NCBI GenBank assembly: GCA_001466705.2
Contig: LATX02000227.1
Span: forward strand, 186,001 to 250,000
Source: Moniliophthora roreri
Taxonomy: Eukaryota > Basidiomycota > Agaricomycetes > Agaricales > Marasmiaceae
Length of the DNA: 64,000 bases
Reading direction: 5' to 3'
The translations under genes and the position numbers were made by a program. Positions 1 to 12,329 of this stretch are shown piece by piece; the first letter of the stretch is position 1; each line of letters starts with the position of its first letter. The notes below the pieces were generated by a model. That model was not told where the DNA came from. It ran no database searches and saw nothing but the letters and a program-made list of their open reading frames with translations.

Positions 1-1512
1 GTGGGACTTATAGGGTCCTGCAAAGACAGATGTGCTACTATTGGCAGATGTCTCACTATCATTAGAGGCATTACTATCATCTAGGAGACCAACTGCATTT
101 GTTTATCAGTCAAAAAGGCTGTGAAAGAAGTAATACCAACTTATGGACAGACTGAATGACAGTGTGATCATCTTCAGTTGAGGGAACTTGTGCTTTCTTT
201 ATTGGAAACTAAATGGGTGCAGACTTTATCTCAATAGATGACTTGGTGTTGCTGCTATCACTCTCCTTCTGGGTTTCTTTTGGTTTTGGTTTTGGTTTCA
301 GTTCTGGTTCTGGTTTTCCCTTCTTCAGTTGGCATAGCTTTGGGTCCAGGATGTCCACAACCATGCAAGGAATGGGTGGCCCACTTGGTGTCACCAGTTG
401 CTGCAAGTGACAAGCTGGTGGTGGATCAGCTAATGTGCAGATATTAGTAGACAGGTGGTAAAGAATTCACTCATTAATATACCTTCAGGAGGGGGGAATG
501 ATTTTCCAAGTCTTCATGGTTGATGTGCTTGATGTTTGGCTTCTGCATAGAAAACATTAGATTCTGTACTAGCTTGAGAATTACAGTGCACACCTCCAAC
601 ATCTGATCCTTCTTCACCACCCAATTGAGTCTTGCCATCATCTTGAGCAGCAGGTGCTGTATGAATGTCTAGCATGTGACATGCAAAGGAAATGACTGAA
701 ATGGATTACCATTTGGTGGAAGTTGCTGAGACAAGGTCACAAGACTTGAATCTGTTATAAATTCATCAGCAACAATAATACTGAAATAATGATTGCTTTG
801 TTACCTTTGGTCTGCTCATATTGCATTGGCTTGGTCTTCTTGCAGCCATGCCCACCCATGTTGCCTATAGAATGCAGAAGATAGAAGTAGGGAAGGATGC
901 AAATGCTAACTGGAAAACAGGATCCCAGTCAGCTTTTATCTTCTTCAGTTTGGTAAGCAAAGGTGCAGAGCTACCTTTAGAAAACAAAATACTCACCAAA
1001 AGCAGCCACATTCTTCCTATCTCTTCGTCGCACCAATGTGTGAACAAGAACAGAGACACCAGGACACAAGTCTTGCTGTAAAGGGATGCCTTAACCCAGA
1101 AGTCAAGAAATGAAATGTCCTTTTCGATGCAGCTCCTATCTCAAGTCTGGTGAGCATGCTCAAAGTATACAGAAAAGGGAAGGAGACTCACAGCTTGGTG
1201 TACAGATGGACCAAACTTCCACATCTTATGGAGCTGCAACCTGAGTCATAAACATGGCTTTGATGATGTTATGTGTGTGGCAGTGTGTTGAACCAGCTCA
1301 ACTTCCTGTCTTCAAGAGTGGTCATCAGCATGCAATACAAAAGCAAATTTAACCAATCTTTACATACCTTGTCAATCACAGTGCTCTAAAGGGGCAAATT
1401 ACACTTGCAACTAAACAGAAAGAAAACAGTTAGAGCATGTTACACAGAGAGTATGTGCACTTCACCTTTGCTCATCAAACCCAGAAATCAAAGAAAACTT
1501 CACAAAGGCATC

Positions 1513-1613
1513 ATGTTTGCTCAGATGATATCAGGATATGGAACTCTGTAAGTCTTGTTTGGCAGTTTGCTCAGATGATATCAAGATAATGGAACCCCAT
1601 AAATCCTGTTTCT
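1513..1613. repeat. short tandem duplication, about 50-bp unit
   Basis: The phrase TTTGCTCAGATGATATCA occurs at about 1513 and again at about 1567. Each copy is followed by a similar 30-bp tail ending in a CTTGTTT or CCTGTTT type sequence. The differences between the units are mostly transitions. Confidence 0.7.
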
Positions 1614-2152
1614 CTCAGGCTTTGGCAGTTCTGTTAGTCAAAAACACATTAATCAAGGCCTCAAAGAATGAGCACAGGCATACCTTTGTTCTTTGCTGAT
1701 TCCAATAGCCCTTAGTAGCCCCCATATTCCCTTGCTAATCCTGATAACACTTGGATTCTTCTATTGATCCTAATAGGACTGAATAGCAAACTGAGAAGCA
1801 AAGTGTTAATAAAAGGCATCATCTTGGAGCAAAGGAACATGCATTGCTGCAGCTCACCAGTCTCTTTCCCAGTCCTTAGCATCATTATCCATCCAAGAGT
1901 TGGTTTACATTTTGAGTCTTTAGCCAGAAAAGGAATACAAGTAATGTATGTCATTTGGAAGTAGATAAGAGATACATATAGGAAGATAACATCCACAGAA
2001 GCTACCACATCAAGATTGAAGAGCTTTACTGCTGATAGTGTGTAAGTCAACCCTAGAAGGACATAAAGTCTTTTGGTGCTTGTCTGGGGCCTTTTGAGAC
2101 CATTAGATCATACTATAAGAATATAGGCATGAATAAATAAACCATTCTGTCC

Positions 2153-2433
2153 CTGAATGTGGATGGATAACTTGATAGTACCAACTTGAGCCATATCAAC
2201 TGACTGGGATGGAGTTTCTGTGTTCAACTGAGTATTGCAGGATGGATCAGGTGAACAATGACATATGGGAGCCAGCTGAGCACTCAACATCAATGTTTTT
2301 GACATCAGTGTTGATTCAAGAAATGGGTGATGGTCCTGGTAGATTGATTGAAGCAAGTGAGTACCTAAATGACATAAATCACACTCATTACACACCTTCA
2401 GCCCACAGTATGTCCATCTAACATCACGAGGGA
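2153..2433. repeat. direct repeat, unit 1
   Basis: About 280 bp starting at CTGAATGTGGATGGATAAC and ending at CATCTAACATCACGAGGG. It is repeated at 2508-2787 with small indels and mostly transition differences. The two units are separated by a 61-bp segment (2445-2505) that itself recurs at 3070-3130. No coding function is evident. Confidence 0.8.
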
Positions 2434-2507
2434 GCTGAATCCAGTTGAGAGCAATTCACAGCTGACCAGATTGCTCCATCTACACTCACCGCTAACAGGG
2501 CACAGTT

Positions 2508-2787
2508 CTTGAATGTGGATGAATAACTTGACAGTACCAACTTGGGCCATATTGAGTTCCTGTGTTCTACTGAGTATCTGAGATGGATCAGGTGAATGAT
2601 GACATACAGAAGCCAGATGAGCACTCGACATCAATGCTTTTTGGCATCAGCATTGGATTCAGCATTCTTCAAGAGACAGATGATGGACCTGATAGGTTGA
2701 TTGAAGCAAATGAGTACCTGAATGATCTAAATTACACTCATTACATACCTTGAGCCCCACAGCATGTCCATCTAACATCATGAGGGA
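2508..2787. repeat. direct repeat, unit 2
   Basis: Second copy of the unit at 2153-2433. It starts at CTTGAATGTGGATGAATAAC and ends at CATCTAACATCATGAGGG, in the same orientation. Confidence 0.8.
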
Positions 2788-3069
2788 AATATGTAGTAGC
2801 TGTAGCAATTCTGTGCCTACAATCCTAAGATGTAGTCATAGCACATACCTAAGTAGTGCAAACCTTAAACCATAGATAACCTGCAAGGTGATTAGTACTG
2901 AATATAAGAGTTTGCAGATTGTAACTCATAGCCATCCATAGGTTGGAGTCCTCTTGACTTGGAGATGGAAGAGCTTATGGGTCATCAACATTATCTATTA
3001 GGAAAATCATTGAGAACTTACCTTAAAGTGCCCTGACAACACAAAAGTGAGGGTAGACATTCAATCTTA

Positions 3070-3130
3070 TTGAGAGCAATTCACGGCTGACCGGATTGCT
3101 CCATCTATGCTCACCACTAACGGGGCACAG
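3070..3130. repeat. 61-bp repeat, second copy of 2445-2505
   Basis: It begins TTGAGAGCAATTCACGGCTG and ends in GGGGCACAG. The copy at 2445-2505 has A where this copy has G at two CG sites (CACAGCTGACCAG against CACGGCTGACCGG), so the 3070 copy is the less decayed one. Confidence 0.75.
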
Positions 3131-3732
3131 GCAATGGTGGTGGTGGTGCTGAGGGAAGGAAGAAATCAGTAGTCAAAGGCTTGCATAAGATGATGCACTT
3201 GTTTGGCATCAACTTTAGATGGGCACTTGCAGACTTTGAATGATCAACACTGTGAATGCTTATGGTCTTTCTCATCAACCACCAGCAAAGTGTCCCTGCC
3301 AGCAGTGAGACGTATTTTGGTCCTTTCAGGAGTGGCCAATCTCACTGATTGATTTCTACAGGTATCCTCTCACTGTCAAAGCAACCATTTTTCAAGCTAC
3401 ATGTAAGCACATGTCCAGTATTTCATTCTATCTACTAGACAACTAACATCCAAGTTGCTCAGCTCTTTTTATCTTCTCAATCTTTCCATCGCTCAGTTGA
3501 ATACATTATTTGGATCATCTGGTATCAGTGAGTCCATCAGTTCTATCACTGTTCTCTCAGATGTCATTCATCTTAGGATTGAATGACACTCCATTTCTCT
3601 ATGCTCATCTCAGGATTGGCCTTTTCTGTTTTTTTTGGTGTGTTCATCTCACTATTGAATGTCTAGTTTACTCCAGCAATACTGCCACAACCTCAGCATG
3701 CATGGAAAGGCAAATTTGGCACTCTTCTTGAG

Positions 3733-5134
3733 GTGTTGAAGCTCATAGTCATCTCACTGAACCAAGACATTGTTTTCCTGCCAACACTGGGGACCCACAA
3801 AGTTCATTTACACAGAGACTTCCATTTTGGAGAAGATGATCTGCTATACTTCCCTCAAATATTCTCCGAAGCATGTGGACATCTTGCAGTAATCCCCACT
3901 CCCAGTCCATTGAACCAGCATCATTTTCCATGGTACACACCCACCAAATCTGACTTCCACATCTTCAATCCAAACACATCTGTTGTCCTGAACATCAGGA
4001 AGTTCTCTGACACTATCATCCAACAAGCAAAAGCTTTGGTGTGAGTGGTTCTTGATAAGGTGGCTGAAGCCATATGCTTAGATTGACAACTGTCAACTGA
4101 TGAGATCAAGAATGATCCCCATCTTCAGAGCTATATGTTTGGGTTACACTTCACCACAGCTCACCTCAATGCACCTGCAGAGTTTGAACAAGCTGTGATG
4201 ACGCTTACACTACTTCAACACATCTATTTGGAGATGTGGGCTTGTGTTGACTGGCTCACTGACTACACACACAAGTTTGAAAGACCACCCTCTACTGTAC
4301 CTCCAAAGACAGCTGATGTGGTTGAGGCCTGTGTTGGAGATCAAGCCACAGCTGAATGACTTCTCTATGCTGGTAAGTTGAATCTTGTCATTCTGAGTGT
4401 GTGTTGACAATAGTAACAAGGAACTTACAGGTATTCCCATCCAGTTAGCAAGGAATATACATGAAAAGGATATGCTATCCGTCGAGAAGTGGCTTGATGT
4501 CTGGATGAATGTTGAGTCACTCCAACTGTACGACAGTGGTTTCAGGCTGTCATTAGCAGACACTAGCCCACCATATGCAGTGCTGTACGAAGGAGTAATT
4601 GACCCTACTGTTCCATATGTCCATTACAAGCTCATGGCCCAATATCTCTCAAATGCCATGGACCAGAACATCTTCATGCTGAGCGATAACTTGCAGAAAT
4701 TTGACACAGCTACCTCACAGAAACCAGCTACTGATGCTGTTTGAACAGGTACATTGTCAAAAGGCCAACACCATCAACCTTGTAAGTGTTTCTTCACCTT
4801 ATCAATAGTGATGACCTGATAACAGTACAGATGGCCAATGAGCAGGCATAGCACCAACTCAAGCACCAACAGGTCCTCAGCAATGAAACAAGTTCATCAT
4901 TGTCATCTCGCCATTGATGCCACTGTCTTTGCTGCCAATGATGCAGGAGAGGGCTACTATCTTAACAATTACAAGCCAGCTGGATATGCACTTCCTGATT
5001 CAAACATTATTGCAGGGACCTCAAATGTGATGACAAGGGCAGTGTTTTTTATGGCAGTGCTAAAGCTTCAATTGGTTTTGATTTACCAGTTGTCATCTTC
5101 GAAGTTCAAGACATTGAGTGTCAATCAGTGGTGA
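3733..5134 (+). pseudogene. decayed basidiomycete-type hypothetical gene
   Basis: Three consecutive plus-strand fragments look like pieces of one protein: 3733-4044, 4135-4359 and 4397-4744, with a possible tail at 4838-5134. The fragments carry phrases such as FHFGEDDLLYFPQIF, HFPWYTPTKSDF, EFEQAVMTLTLLQHIYLEMW and PPYAVLYEGVIDP. From memory these resemble a large, uncharacterised multicopy protein family of Agaricomycetes, but I cannot name a domain or a function. The fragments are separated by stops and frame changes that short introns only partly explain. Base composition is CG-poor like its surroundings. It could alternatively be a live gene with many introns; a decayed copy is more likely. 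Confidence 0.4.
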
Positions 5135-5167
5135 ATGGTGTTGTGGATTGAGGTATATGGTCAAATG

Positions 5168-7296
5168 AGAAAATCATTTGAATTAATAGAGTATCAAAGT
5201 CTTAGAACAAGAGCAAGCACACATGAATGAGATTCAAGCCAGTAGTTTGGGCCCTGCCAACCATACAGCTGTGGCCAAAATTATTGCAATACCATTTTTG
5301 GGAATATGTTCCCATTACCATAAGAAATGCAGGATACCTCAGAAAACACCTACCAAAATGTACTCTGTTCTTGAATTTTTTACTGATCACAGCAGACAGG
5401 GCCCAAAATACTTGATTGCACTCAAAAGATCTAGAGAAAAAGAGATTTTGGCATGCATGTGAATGAATTCCCTTCTTTAGTATTGCAATAATTTTGGCCG
5501 TGGCTGTATTTAAAACGCTAGGCCAAGTTTGGCTCACCAGGTACCGAGCCTGCATCGCTATATCTGACCTTGCGTCATGATTACCCAGCTAATGTCACGC
5601 ATTGCCGTATTTTCTGCCCAGGGCAAGGACTTCAAGACTATACTATAGTCATTAGGTAGGCTTTATGAATATATGATTATTCATCCATTGATGAATTGCC
5701 GCTCCAATTTTCTGAGGTATTAGAACCAGCCTTGTCTTGAACCCTATGTAATCCTCCAATCTAAACCGAGACACACTGCAACTGATGGGATGTGGATTCC
5801 CTTGGATCCTCAACATCCTAATGCATAGTAAATTGTAGAGTCGTGATTGTGTGGTCTATGCTCTCGAACGATTTTCCCACTCAAGCACATGCAATAACCA
5901 GCATTGGAGCAATACCCTGCCATGTTTTGTTTTAACTGTGAGCCCAAGACGAGAACAATGTACTCACAGCGACCTGGAAAACAACTAGAGAGAAATCTAT
6001 AGGAGTTGATGGGTTACTCACATAGACAATGATCAAATTGATTGTAATGGCTATAGGGGAAAGAACCCCGGATTCCAGACTGTAAATTAAATTGCATCCG
6101 TACTCTTTACAATAATGTGCAATAAAGTTGGTTGGCTTGCATGATTGCTATAAGTGTTCGATACATGAGCGGTGTCTTCTGACCCAATAGTCATAGTATT
6201 TGTCAGCTGATGTACCAAATTCTGCCTGCTACAGGTCATCAGTGGCATGCTGAAAAGATTTACTCAAGACGTACCAGTCAAGAGTGCTATCAAAAAGCTC
6301 AACATAGCATTAATGATATGGACAGAGAGTGCCATTCTATTTTCCCTCAAATATAGACTCCAGTTCCACTTAATGGAGGTCATGTAGATACTTCCAGTCA
6401 CCCCTACACCTGTTCATTCATGATTAGCAAGCTTGTAAGGCATGAAGTGGACCACTCAAGGAAGAAAGACCTACATGTACGACATAAGGCTGCAAATACA
6501 AGCAGTAAAGCGATGATTTTGTGCTTGTCCCATATTGTATAACACCAATGGATCTGTGGAAAGGTATGAGCAAGGAATGGGATGGCAATGAACATTTCAG
6601 TTTGTATTACCACTGTCAAATCGGAAATCAAACTTAAAAAGAAAGAACGTTTCAGCAATAGCCCCTGTATGCAGAGCTCGAACCTGACATGATCAATCCC
6701 CATAGTGTAATTTGTATCCTTCTGAAATTGTTTGACTCAATAAGTAGGGAACATTGACATAAGATTGGAGAACTCACCTTTGCGCTACATTGGCGCCATC
6801 ATGCGCCAAATGCTCAAGGAAAGGCTCATAATTCCTCAACCTGGCCATATCATAGAAAAACAATGCCTGATCATAATAGTGCCAGGTAGACATCACAGTC
6901 AAGATTGTTGCAAAACCAAACAATAGAAGAGTGGACCAAACATAGATTTTATTCCTTCTATCATTATCAGGGTCTTTCTTCGAATGCCGAAAGATTGAGA
7001 TGCATATGCTGAAGATGACAACATAAATACCTGATTGAGTCTTTGAGCTAGGTGATGCAAACTCCTCTCACTGTAGGCGAGAAAAGTCACCTATGTATGT
7101 AGAGCATAAGAATCAAGTACAGGAGCGATATAAAGGCAATGGATCTTACAAGTATAGTGTTGAGTGGCAATGCCACTACAAATTGTCTGTCTAGAAAAGG
7201 TGTGACTGTTTCCTCCAGGTCCAAGGAAGACATAACGAGGATACAGATATGTGTGGGTGGTTTCAATCATAAGGGTTCTCTTATACTTATAAGCAG
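5168..7296 (-). pseudogene. decayed copy of the 7-TM gene at 40.5-42.0 kb
   Basis: This block aligns along its whole length, in the same orientation, with 40199-42084, where the same gene is CG-rich and intact. Differences are mainly C-to-T and G-to-A, many at CG sites. The exon holding the family's RCYxIW motif is readable on the minus strand within 6404-6703, but Arg is now Trp (CGG to TGG). The 241-bp MITE at 5266-5506 lies in the 3' flank, downstream of the C-terminal exon. In the intact gene the encoded protein is a multi-pass membrane protein of unknown function. I judge this copy non-functional. Confidence 0.75.
5266..5506. mobile_element. Tc1/mariner-like MITE with TA target duplication
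   Basis: The left end reads CAGCTGTGGCCAAAATTATT, and the right end is its near-perfect inverted copy (about 28 bp, three mismatches). The element is flanked on both sides by TA (5264-5265 and 5507-5508). The paralogous locus near 40290 has a single uninterrupted CCATATTTAAAAC, which is the empty site. A TA duplication and CAG ends are what the Tc1/mariner superfamily produces. No transposase domain is visible in the 241 bp, so it would be non-autonomous. Confidence 0.88.
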
Positions 7297-7299
7297 AAC

Positions 7300-9190
7300 C
7301 ATGTTCTAATTTGGTTTAAGTCTGGAGGTTTGATCTGACTCTGAAATTTACTTTAATTAATCAGGACAGTGGCAATGAAGGAGGATCCGACATACTATAA
7401 CTGCGTGCCTATTTGCTGGTAAGCAGAATGGATGCATGTGGACATATCCTGCTGTGATATGGTGATCACATATGTGCCAATAAAGGTGCTCAGAAGTAGC
7501 TGTTACGTCCATGGTTTATGATCAAAGAGTCTTCCATGAGAAAAAAAAACAAAATGTTGGAGTGTGAATGAGCCACATTATCCTAGAGAGAAGATCATGA
7601 TCATAATTTATGCAGGTTGAAGATTAGTTTATGCATGAAACACTGTGATGGAATTGCCATCTCTGTTTCCAGGTGCTACGTATGACTTGATGCCTTGTTT
7701 GGACAACACATAATCCATGGTTCTCATTGGTGTTGGCAAAATTGGATCTATGGTGCACAACATTATCAGTACAGCACTTGGGGGAATCCACATTACCTAT
7801 ACAAGTCTCAACATGTGAGCAGCCTTCAAGATTCAAAGAAAAGAAGTACATTTCCTGAATTTCAAAAACCAGGAACCCACATCTTGAAAGAGTTTTTTTT
7901 TGAACTTGACAATGGTTTGCCATGATGTGGTTTCAAGATGTGATACCGGAAGAATTCGAATTCGGTGTTTGAGACAATGGACCAACGGGAGAGATTGAAT
8001 TTTTGCCAATTGAGACAATAGGACGACCCTAAATTAGGAGAAAGCATCGATTAGTGGCTTAAATTGATGGTGGAATAGCTGATGGGCCCAGAATAAACTC
8101 ACATGTCACATGTGTCTCAAGATATGCTGCATCGATGTTCTCTATGTAACATGTAACTGTAATTCAGTATGTTAATGTGAGGATGCTAGGAAGTCGCCAT
8201 TGTCATTGTTCGTGGTGAGCTAGCTAAACATTGCCAAACACCTCAGGTTCAGCTTCTGCTATTCCTGATCCTCCTGCCATGATATCAATGTTGCAGAGGA
8301 CATGCAGCTTCTTGAAGTCAGTAACATTCAACCCTTCCCATTCAAAAACCCAGAATATGGAAGCTAGTATCACCAATCCAGAATCGCTTTTAATTGTGCA
8401 CAAGCGCTCATTTGAGTATCAGGGAAGACATGACAACAGCAGGAAGCTGTAAAATGCTATTCATGAATAGAGAATGTGGTGGTGTAGCCTGTCCTATTTA
8501 TGAATGCAGTGTGCTCTTCCCAAAAGAAAGGCACACTTTATGATGAACAGAAAAACACATTTGCAATGCAATGCTTCACATGAACAGCTTTTTCGGATGA
8601 TCAGAGGGCCTTCCATATGCTGCAGAAGTTGGAGCGTTGGATACATACTAGTAACCTCAGTCTCAAAGTAAAAAAGAGGCTTAATGAGGTGTACCTGGAA
8701 ACTTGATCCAACAGCTCATGGTACCTGGGAGAAAAGATGATCATAATTATGATTTATGCCCAGCAAGAATCAGGCTACGCACAGAAGGTGGTATTGCCAT
8801 TTCCCTTGGCCTTGGCTTTAAAGTTTCAGCAGTACTGTCTGATTTGATGCTTTGATTCTTGTTTGGACGATATGGGATTGTTCAGAGTTTTCGTCGGTCT
8901 TTCATGACTTGGCAGAGTGAAACCCTCTGAATTTGTGTCAGGTGAAAGGGAGGCTCACCTAACAAGAAGAAACTGTAGCTTTCTATTCTTGGACCTGACT
9001 TTATCAGTAAGCGCAATTCAGATTAGTTTTGGCACTCAGGGTTTATGCTGCCGAGCCAAGTGCCCTTTCCAACGTGGAGCAAAAGATCTAGTCTTGAAAG
9101 AGACAAATAAGAGTTGAGATCTCAGATCAAGTTTGACTCACTAAGAGCACATTAGTGCCTATCTTTGCCAGTCTAACCGTAATGGTAGGC
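7300..9190. other. no recognisable gene
   Basis: Open frames are short and show no domain. Two stretches resemble each other weakly: around 7590-7720 and 8735-8880 share a GATCATAATTTATGC-type start and a GATTTGATGC/GACTTGATGC-type end. They are probably remnants of a duplicated non-coding segment. Confidence 0.4.
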
Positions 9191-9339
9191 TAGATGTCAT
9201 ATTGTGACTCCCATGGCCAGAGCATCTGTCAAATTATTGGTTAAATCAGCAAAAGATTCAGAGACAGCCAACTTCTGCCTCGTGTTTCTATTAAGGGCGA
9301 AAATAATGATTGTTTGGGGCAAAGAGCGATGCTGGCAGC

Positions 9340-9760
9340 TTTTCTTTTTCAGTCTGCTCGGCAATATCTGTAACACATTTTTTCCCGTTCTCACATGACG
9401 ACGAGCAGCTCGACTTTGGTTTTATCATTACCTCCTCTCTGTCTTCTTCAAGACTGATTCCTGTCTCTTGCAGGATCAACCCCTCTTATAAGCAAGACAA
9501 CAACTGCTTCCCATCTTCCCAGCCCTATGCATTGGGCTACAGACACCATTGTCTCCAAGAAGAAATCAAAGGGAGCTAGGATAGCTACACAGCGTTTGAA
9601 TGGTAGTGTGTTAGCAGGCAGAGGTGCATCTCCTCTTCTATCTATATAAGCAACACCGAAATCAACAGGCATGGGAAGGAACCAATAGTTCGCACAAATA
9701 CTCTCCCAAATTGATGAAGAAGACTCGAAGACCATGCTGAGACAGTTTTTGTCGCATTAT
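9340..9760. repeat. diverged copy of 37,820-38,240
   Basis: Phrases recur in the same order in both places, for example GGTAGTGTGTTAGC followed about 70 bp later by CAACAGGCATGGGAAGGAACC here and CAACAGGCATGAGAAGGAACC at 38.2 kb. The 38-kb copy keeps CG dinucleotides that are TG or CA here. I see no convincing gene in either copy. Confidence 0.65.
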
Positions 9761-10418
9761 CTCCTTGTACCTGCTCTCCACTGCATCATAGTCTGGCACG
9801 CTTCTCCAACCCACCCTCGTGTTTGCCCTAAAGCTACATGTCATGACTGCAAATACTTTCCTTGCTGCAGAGATGTCCAAGGAGTCGTCATTCATCGACC
9901 TTTTGATGCATCTCTTGATTGTTCTAGGCTAGATTTCTGCCCATATAATGAGAATCTATTCTCAAGATTCAGGTAGAGTGGCCAATTTGAAGGGACCAGT
10001 CACAAAAGGATGTGGTGAGTTTTTGAACCAAATCCTGGTATATTGTATTGATGCTAACCAACTCCTGTAAGGCTTTCAGAGAAACCATCAGTCCTCAACC
10101 TTCTCGACTTTCAGCAAGGACACTGTTGTCATCTGAGCTCCCAAGCCCCCACTATACCATCTGGCACTGTCACCAGGTCTCCACCATTCCCAAGCTGCAC
10201 CTTCTTCCGACCAAGGAACCAGGATGCCCTTCCATTCGACGCTTTCTCACTGTGGCTATTATGTGAGCAGTAGTATATGACAAACCAGTCAGCATGTCTG
10301 TTCGATAGGTATCTAAACTAACTATTGAACGTCTGGATGATATTATTTTAATAAGTGCGTTCATTTTCCTATCTGAATGAGAGTTCATGCTGACGTTTTC
10401 TTCAAAAGTGATGACCCC

Positions 10419-11908
10419 GTGTATCTGTGGAAGCGACCTTCATATGAACAAGGGACATACAGCAGCAGAACTTGATATTGTTTTTGAGCATGAAAAATGT
10501 GTTATGTTCTTTTTCTGTTATTCAACAACGGTTCACTTGGTATGATCTTGTAGCATGGGAGTCATCGACGTACGCTATGCAATTGCTTTGCGGTTAGCAT
10601 CAACTGATTCATGAGTATGAAGGAAATTGGCAGTGGCCTAATGGTGCTTTTCCTGATCGAACCACGAGAGCTGGGGTTGATTTGGATTCAGTCCTCAGCT
10701 CTTAAAAGCGACTGCATTGTGATACCATCCAATGTTGCGTGTGGGAGATGTCTCAACCGTGGAGAAGGGAGGTCCACATTATGCACATATATCAATCCTG
10801 AATTCATAAGTCAGAGTCTATCTCACCTGAGCTTTTTTCTGACATACATCTGATCTAGGCTGGCAGGCAGGTCTTTCTGTAACTCGAGGCTGGTGGATGC
10901 TGAAAACTGAAAGTCTGTCACTGTAGTGCCTACGGAAACACAGCCATGGAACGATCCAGGCAGACAAGCTGTGAGTACTACACTTTATTCTCACACATCA
11001 CTCTAAAACTCAATTTATGCAAACAGGAATACATCCAAGTATCCTTCGCTGACTTCAATGCACTGAAACTATCCACCGGAACAGAGCTTGAGGAAGATTC
11101 TGACCTTCTGGCAGACGTCTTCCCTACAAGTTGGTGCGGCATCAAACTCCCTGCTTCCGACCTGGTGAATCTGTAAAGGTCTTCGGAGACGGGCCTGATA
11201 GGCTTGAGCTTCCAGCACATGTACACAGTCAGCCATCATACAACCCACAGCATTGTCTTCAGCATCGCGATAGCCAGACCACCCAGCCCTCTCCACTGGA
11301 GAGGTTGGCCAAGGCAAAGGAGATTGGGTAAACCTCAACTGATTTCGGAAAGGGTGTGGTTAGGTGGAGAAGATTTTGAAGTCAAGAGTGTGTTGATGGT
11401 ACATCATCTTTCTATCATTCTGAATAAGACTTGGCTCATGGACTATCTAAAAGCTGTGAGATACCAAACTACAACAAGTGATGGAAAGACTGAACAGCCT
11501 GATGTGGTGCTTGAGGCATTGATTTGGGTTGTGAGATATACTGGTGGACTTGGTATTCCAGGTGGTATGTTCCCAGTGATCCCAGTGCACTGGATTCAGC
11601 TGGGGCCAAGTCAGTTGCGTTATTTGTTTTATCCTTTGGTCCTCTAATGCTGATATCTTTGTGCCAGGGGATACGTATCCTTCCTGTTCAGCAAGTCGTT
11701 CGAGGAGGATCTTTCTCTCAGAATCAAACCATGCAATATCAAACTGTGCAATTGGTACCTTTGTGATCTCACTATCACTGGTCGAGTGAAACCATCGTTT
11801 ATGGTATCATATAAGGTAGGATATAAGGTAGGTTTGGATAAAGCACCAGAAGCATATGAGAAATTTGATAAGAGGGTAGACGGGTACATGAATGTGTTGC
11901 ACCCTTAA
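10419..11908 (+). pseudogene. zinc-dependent alcohol dehydrogenase pseudogene (glutathione-independent formaldehyde dehydrogenase-like)
   Basis: Pieces appear in family order. CGSDLH, the catalytic-zinc Cys region, is at about 10426. The structural-zinc loop VACGRC...GEGRSTLC is at about 10735. EYIQVSFADFNALKL comes after a clean GT-AG intron (about 10973-11028). The Rossmann motif is at about 11180, ERLAKAKEIG near 11300, DYLKAVRY and PDVVLEALIWVVRYTGGLGIPG at 11440-11560, and the C-terminal KAPEAYEKFDKRVDGY ends at TAA 11906-11908. Damage is clear. One of the four structural-zinc Cys positions is Arg, the glycine-rich GxGxxG has become GDGPDR, and the coenzyme region shifts frame more than once. 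The N-terminus before CGSDLH is not readable. In intact relatives the enzyme oxidises an alcohol or formaldehyde with NAD in the cytosol. Confidence 0.75.
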
Positions 11909-12329
11909 TTGTGCATGTGTTTTCTCTTGTCCTGTTGACATGTATAATATGACAGGTGATTGCTCGACAAGTGCAATGTTAAGCAGGCTTAGTCTCGACA
12001 ATCATTCTAGTTGCTGTAGCTTGTCACACATTGCTTACATATATGTTCAAGTTTTTTGATTTTATTGACCGTCCACCACTACCACTCATCACAGTCAAGC
12101 CATATGTTTGGCAAATCATCAAAGTTTCTCATCGCCAGAGGAGAGGTCAATCACAGGAAGTGTACCAAATAAACATCTTACTGAAAACTGCTGCCTGTAA
12201 AGAGACTTGGGTACCGTAGCTCTTGAATAGTTTGGTAACCACACATGCGAGCTAACTACTACTATCAGGGGATATTTACTTGTCTTGAGAGAGACTGCTT
12301 AGTTCACATTCTGCCTATTTGACCGACAC
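11909..12329. other. no gene seen
   Basis: Short spacer between the dehydrogenase remnant and the next repeat cassette. No domain, RNA gene or repeat was recognised. Confidence 0.5.

Larger units (their letters stand above)
1..3500. other. CG-poor stretch with no convincing gene
   Basis: No reading frame here shows a recognisable domain or splice structure. A short minus-strand frame at 209-406 encodes a Lys-Pro run that comes from a GGTTTT-type simple repeat near 285-320; I do not trust it as a gene. The stretch contains several short direct repeats, listed separately, and few CG dinucleotides. It looks like old, decayed repeat DNA. Confidence 0.5.

Noticed and set aside
209..447. Overlapping frames on both strands including a Lys-Pro repeat
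   Set aside because: The repeat is a simple GGTTTT-type microsatellite; no other protein feature is present.
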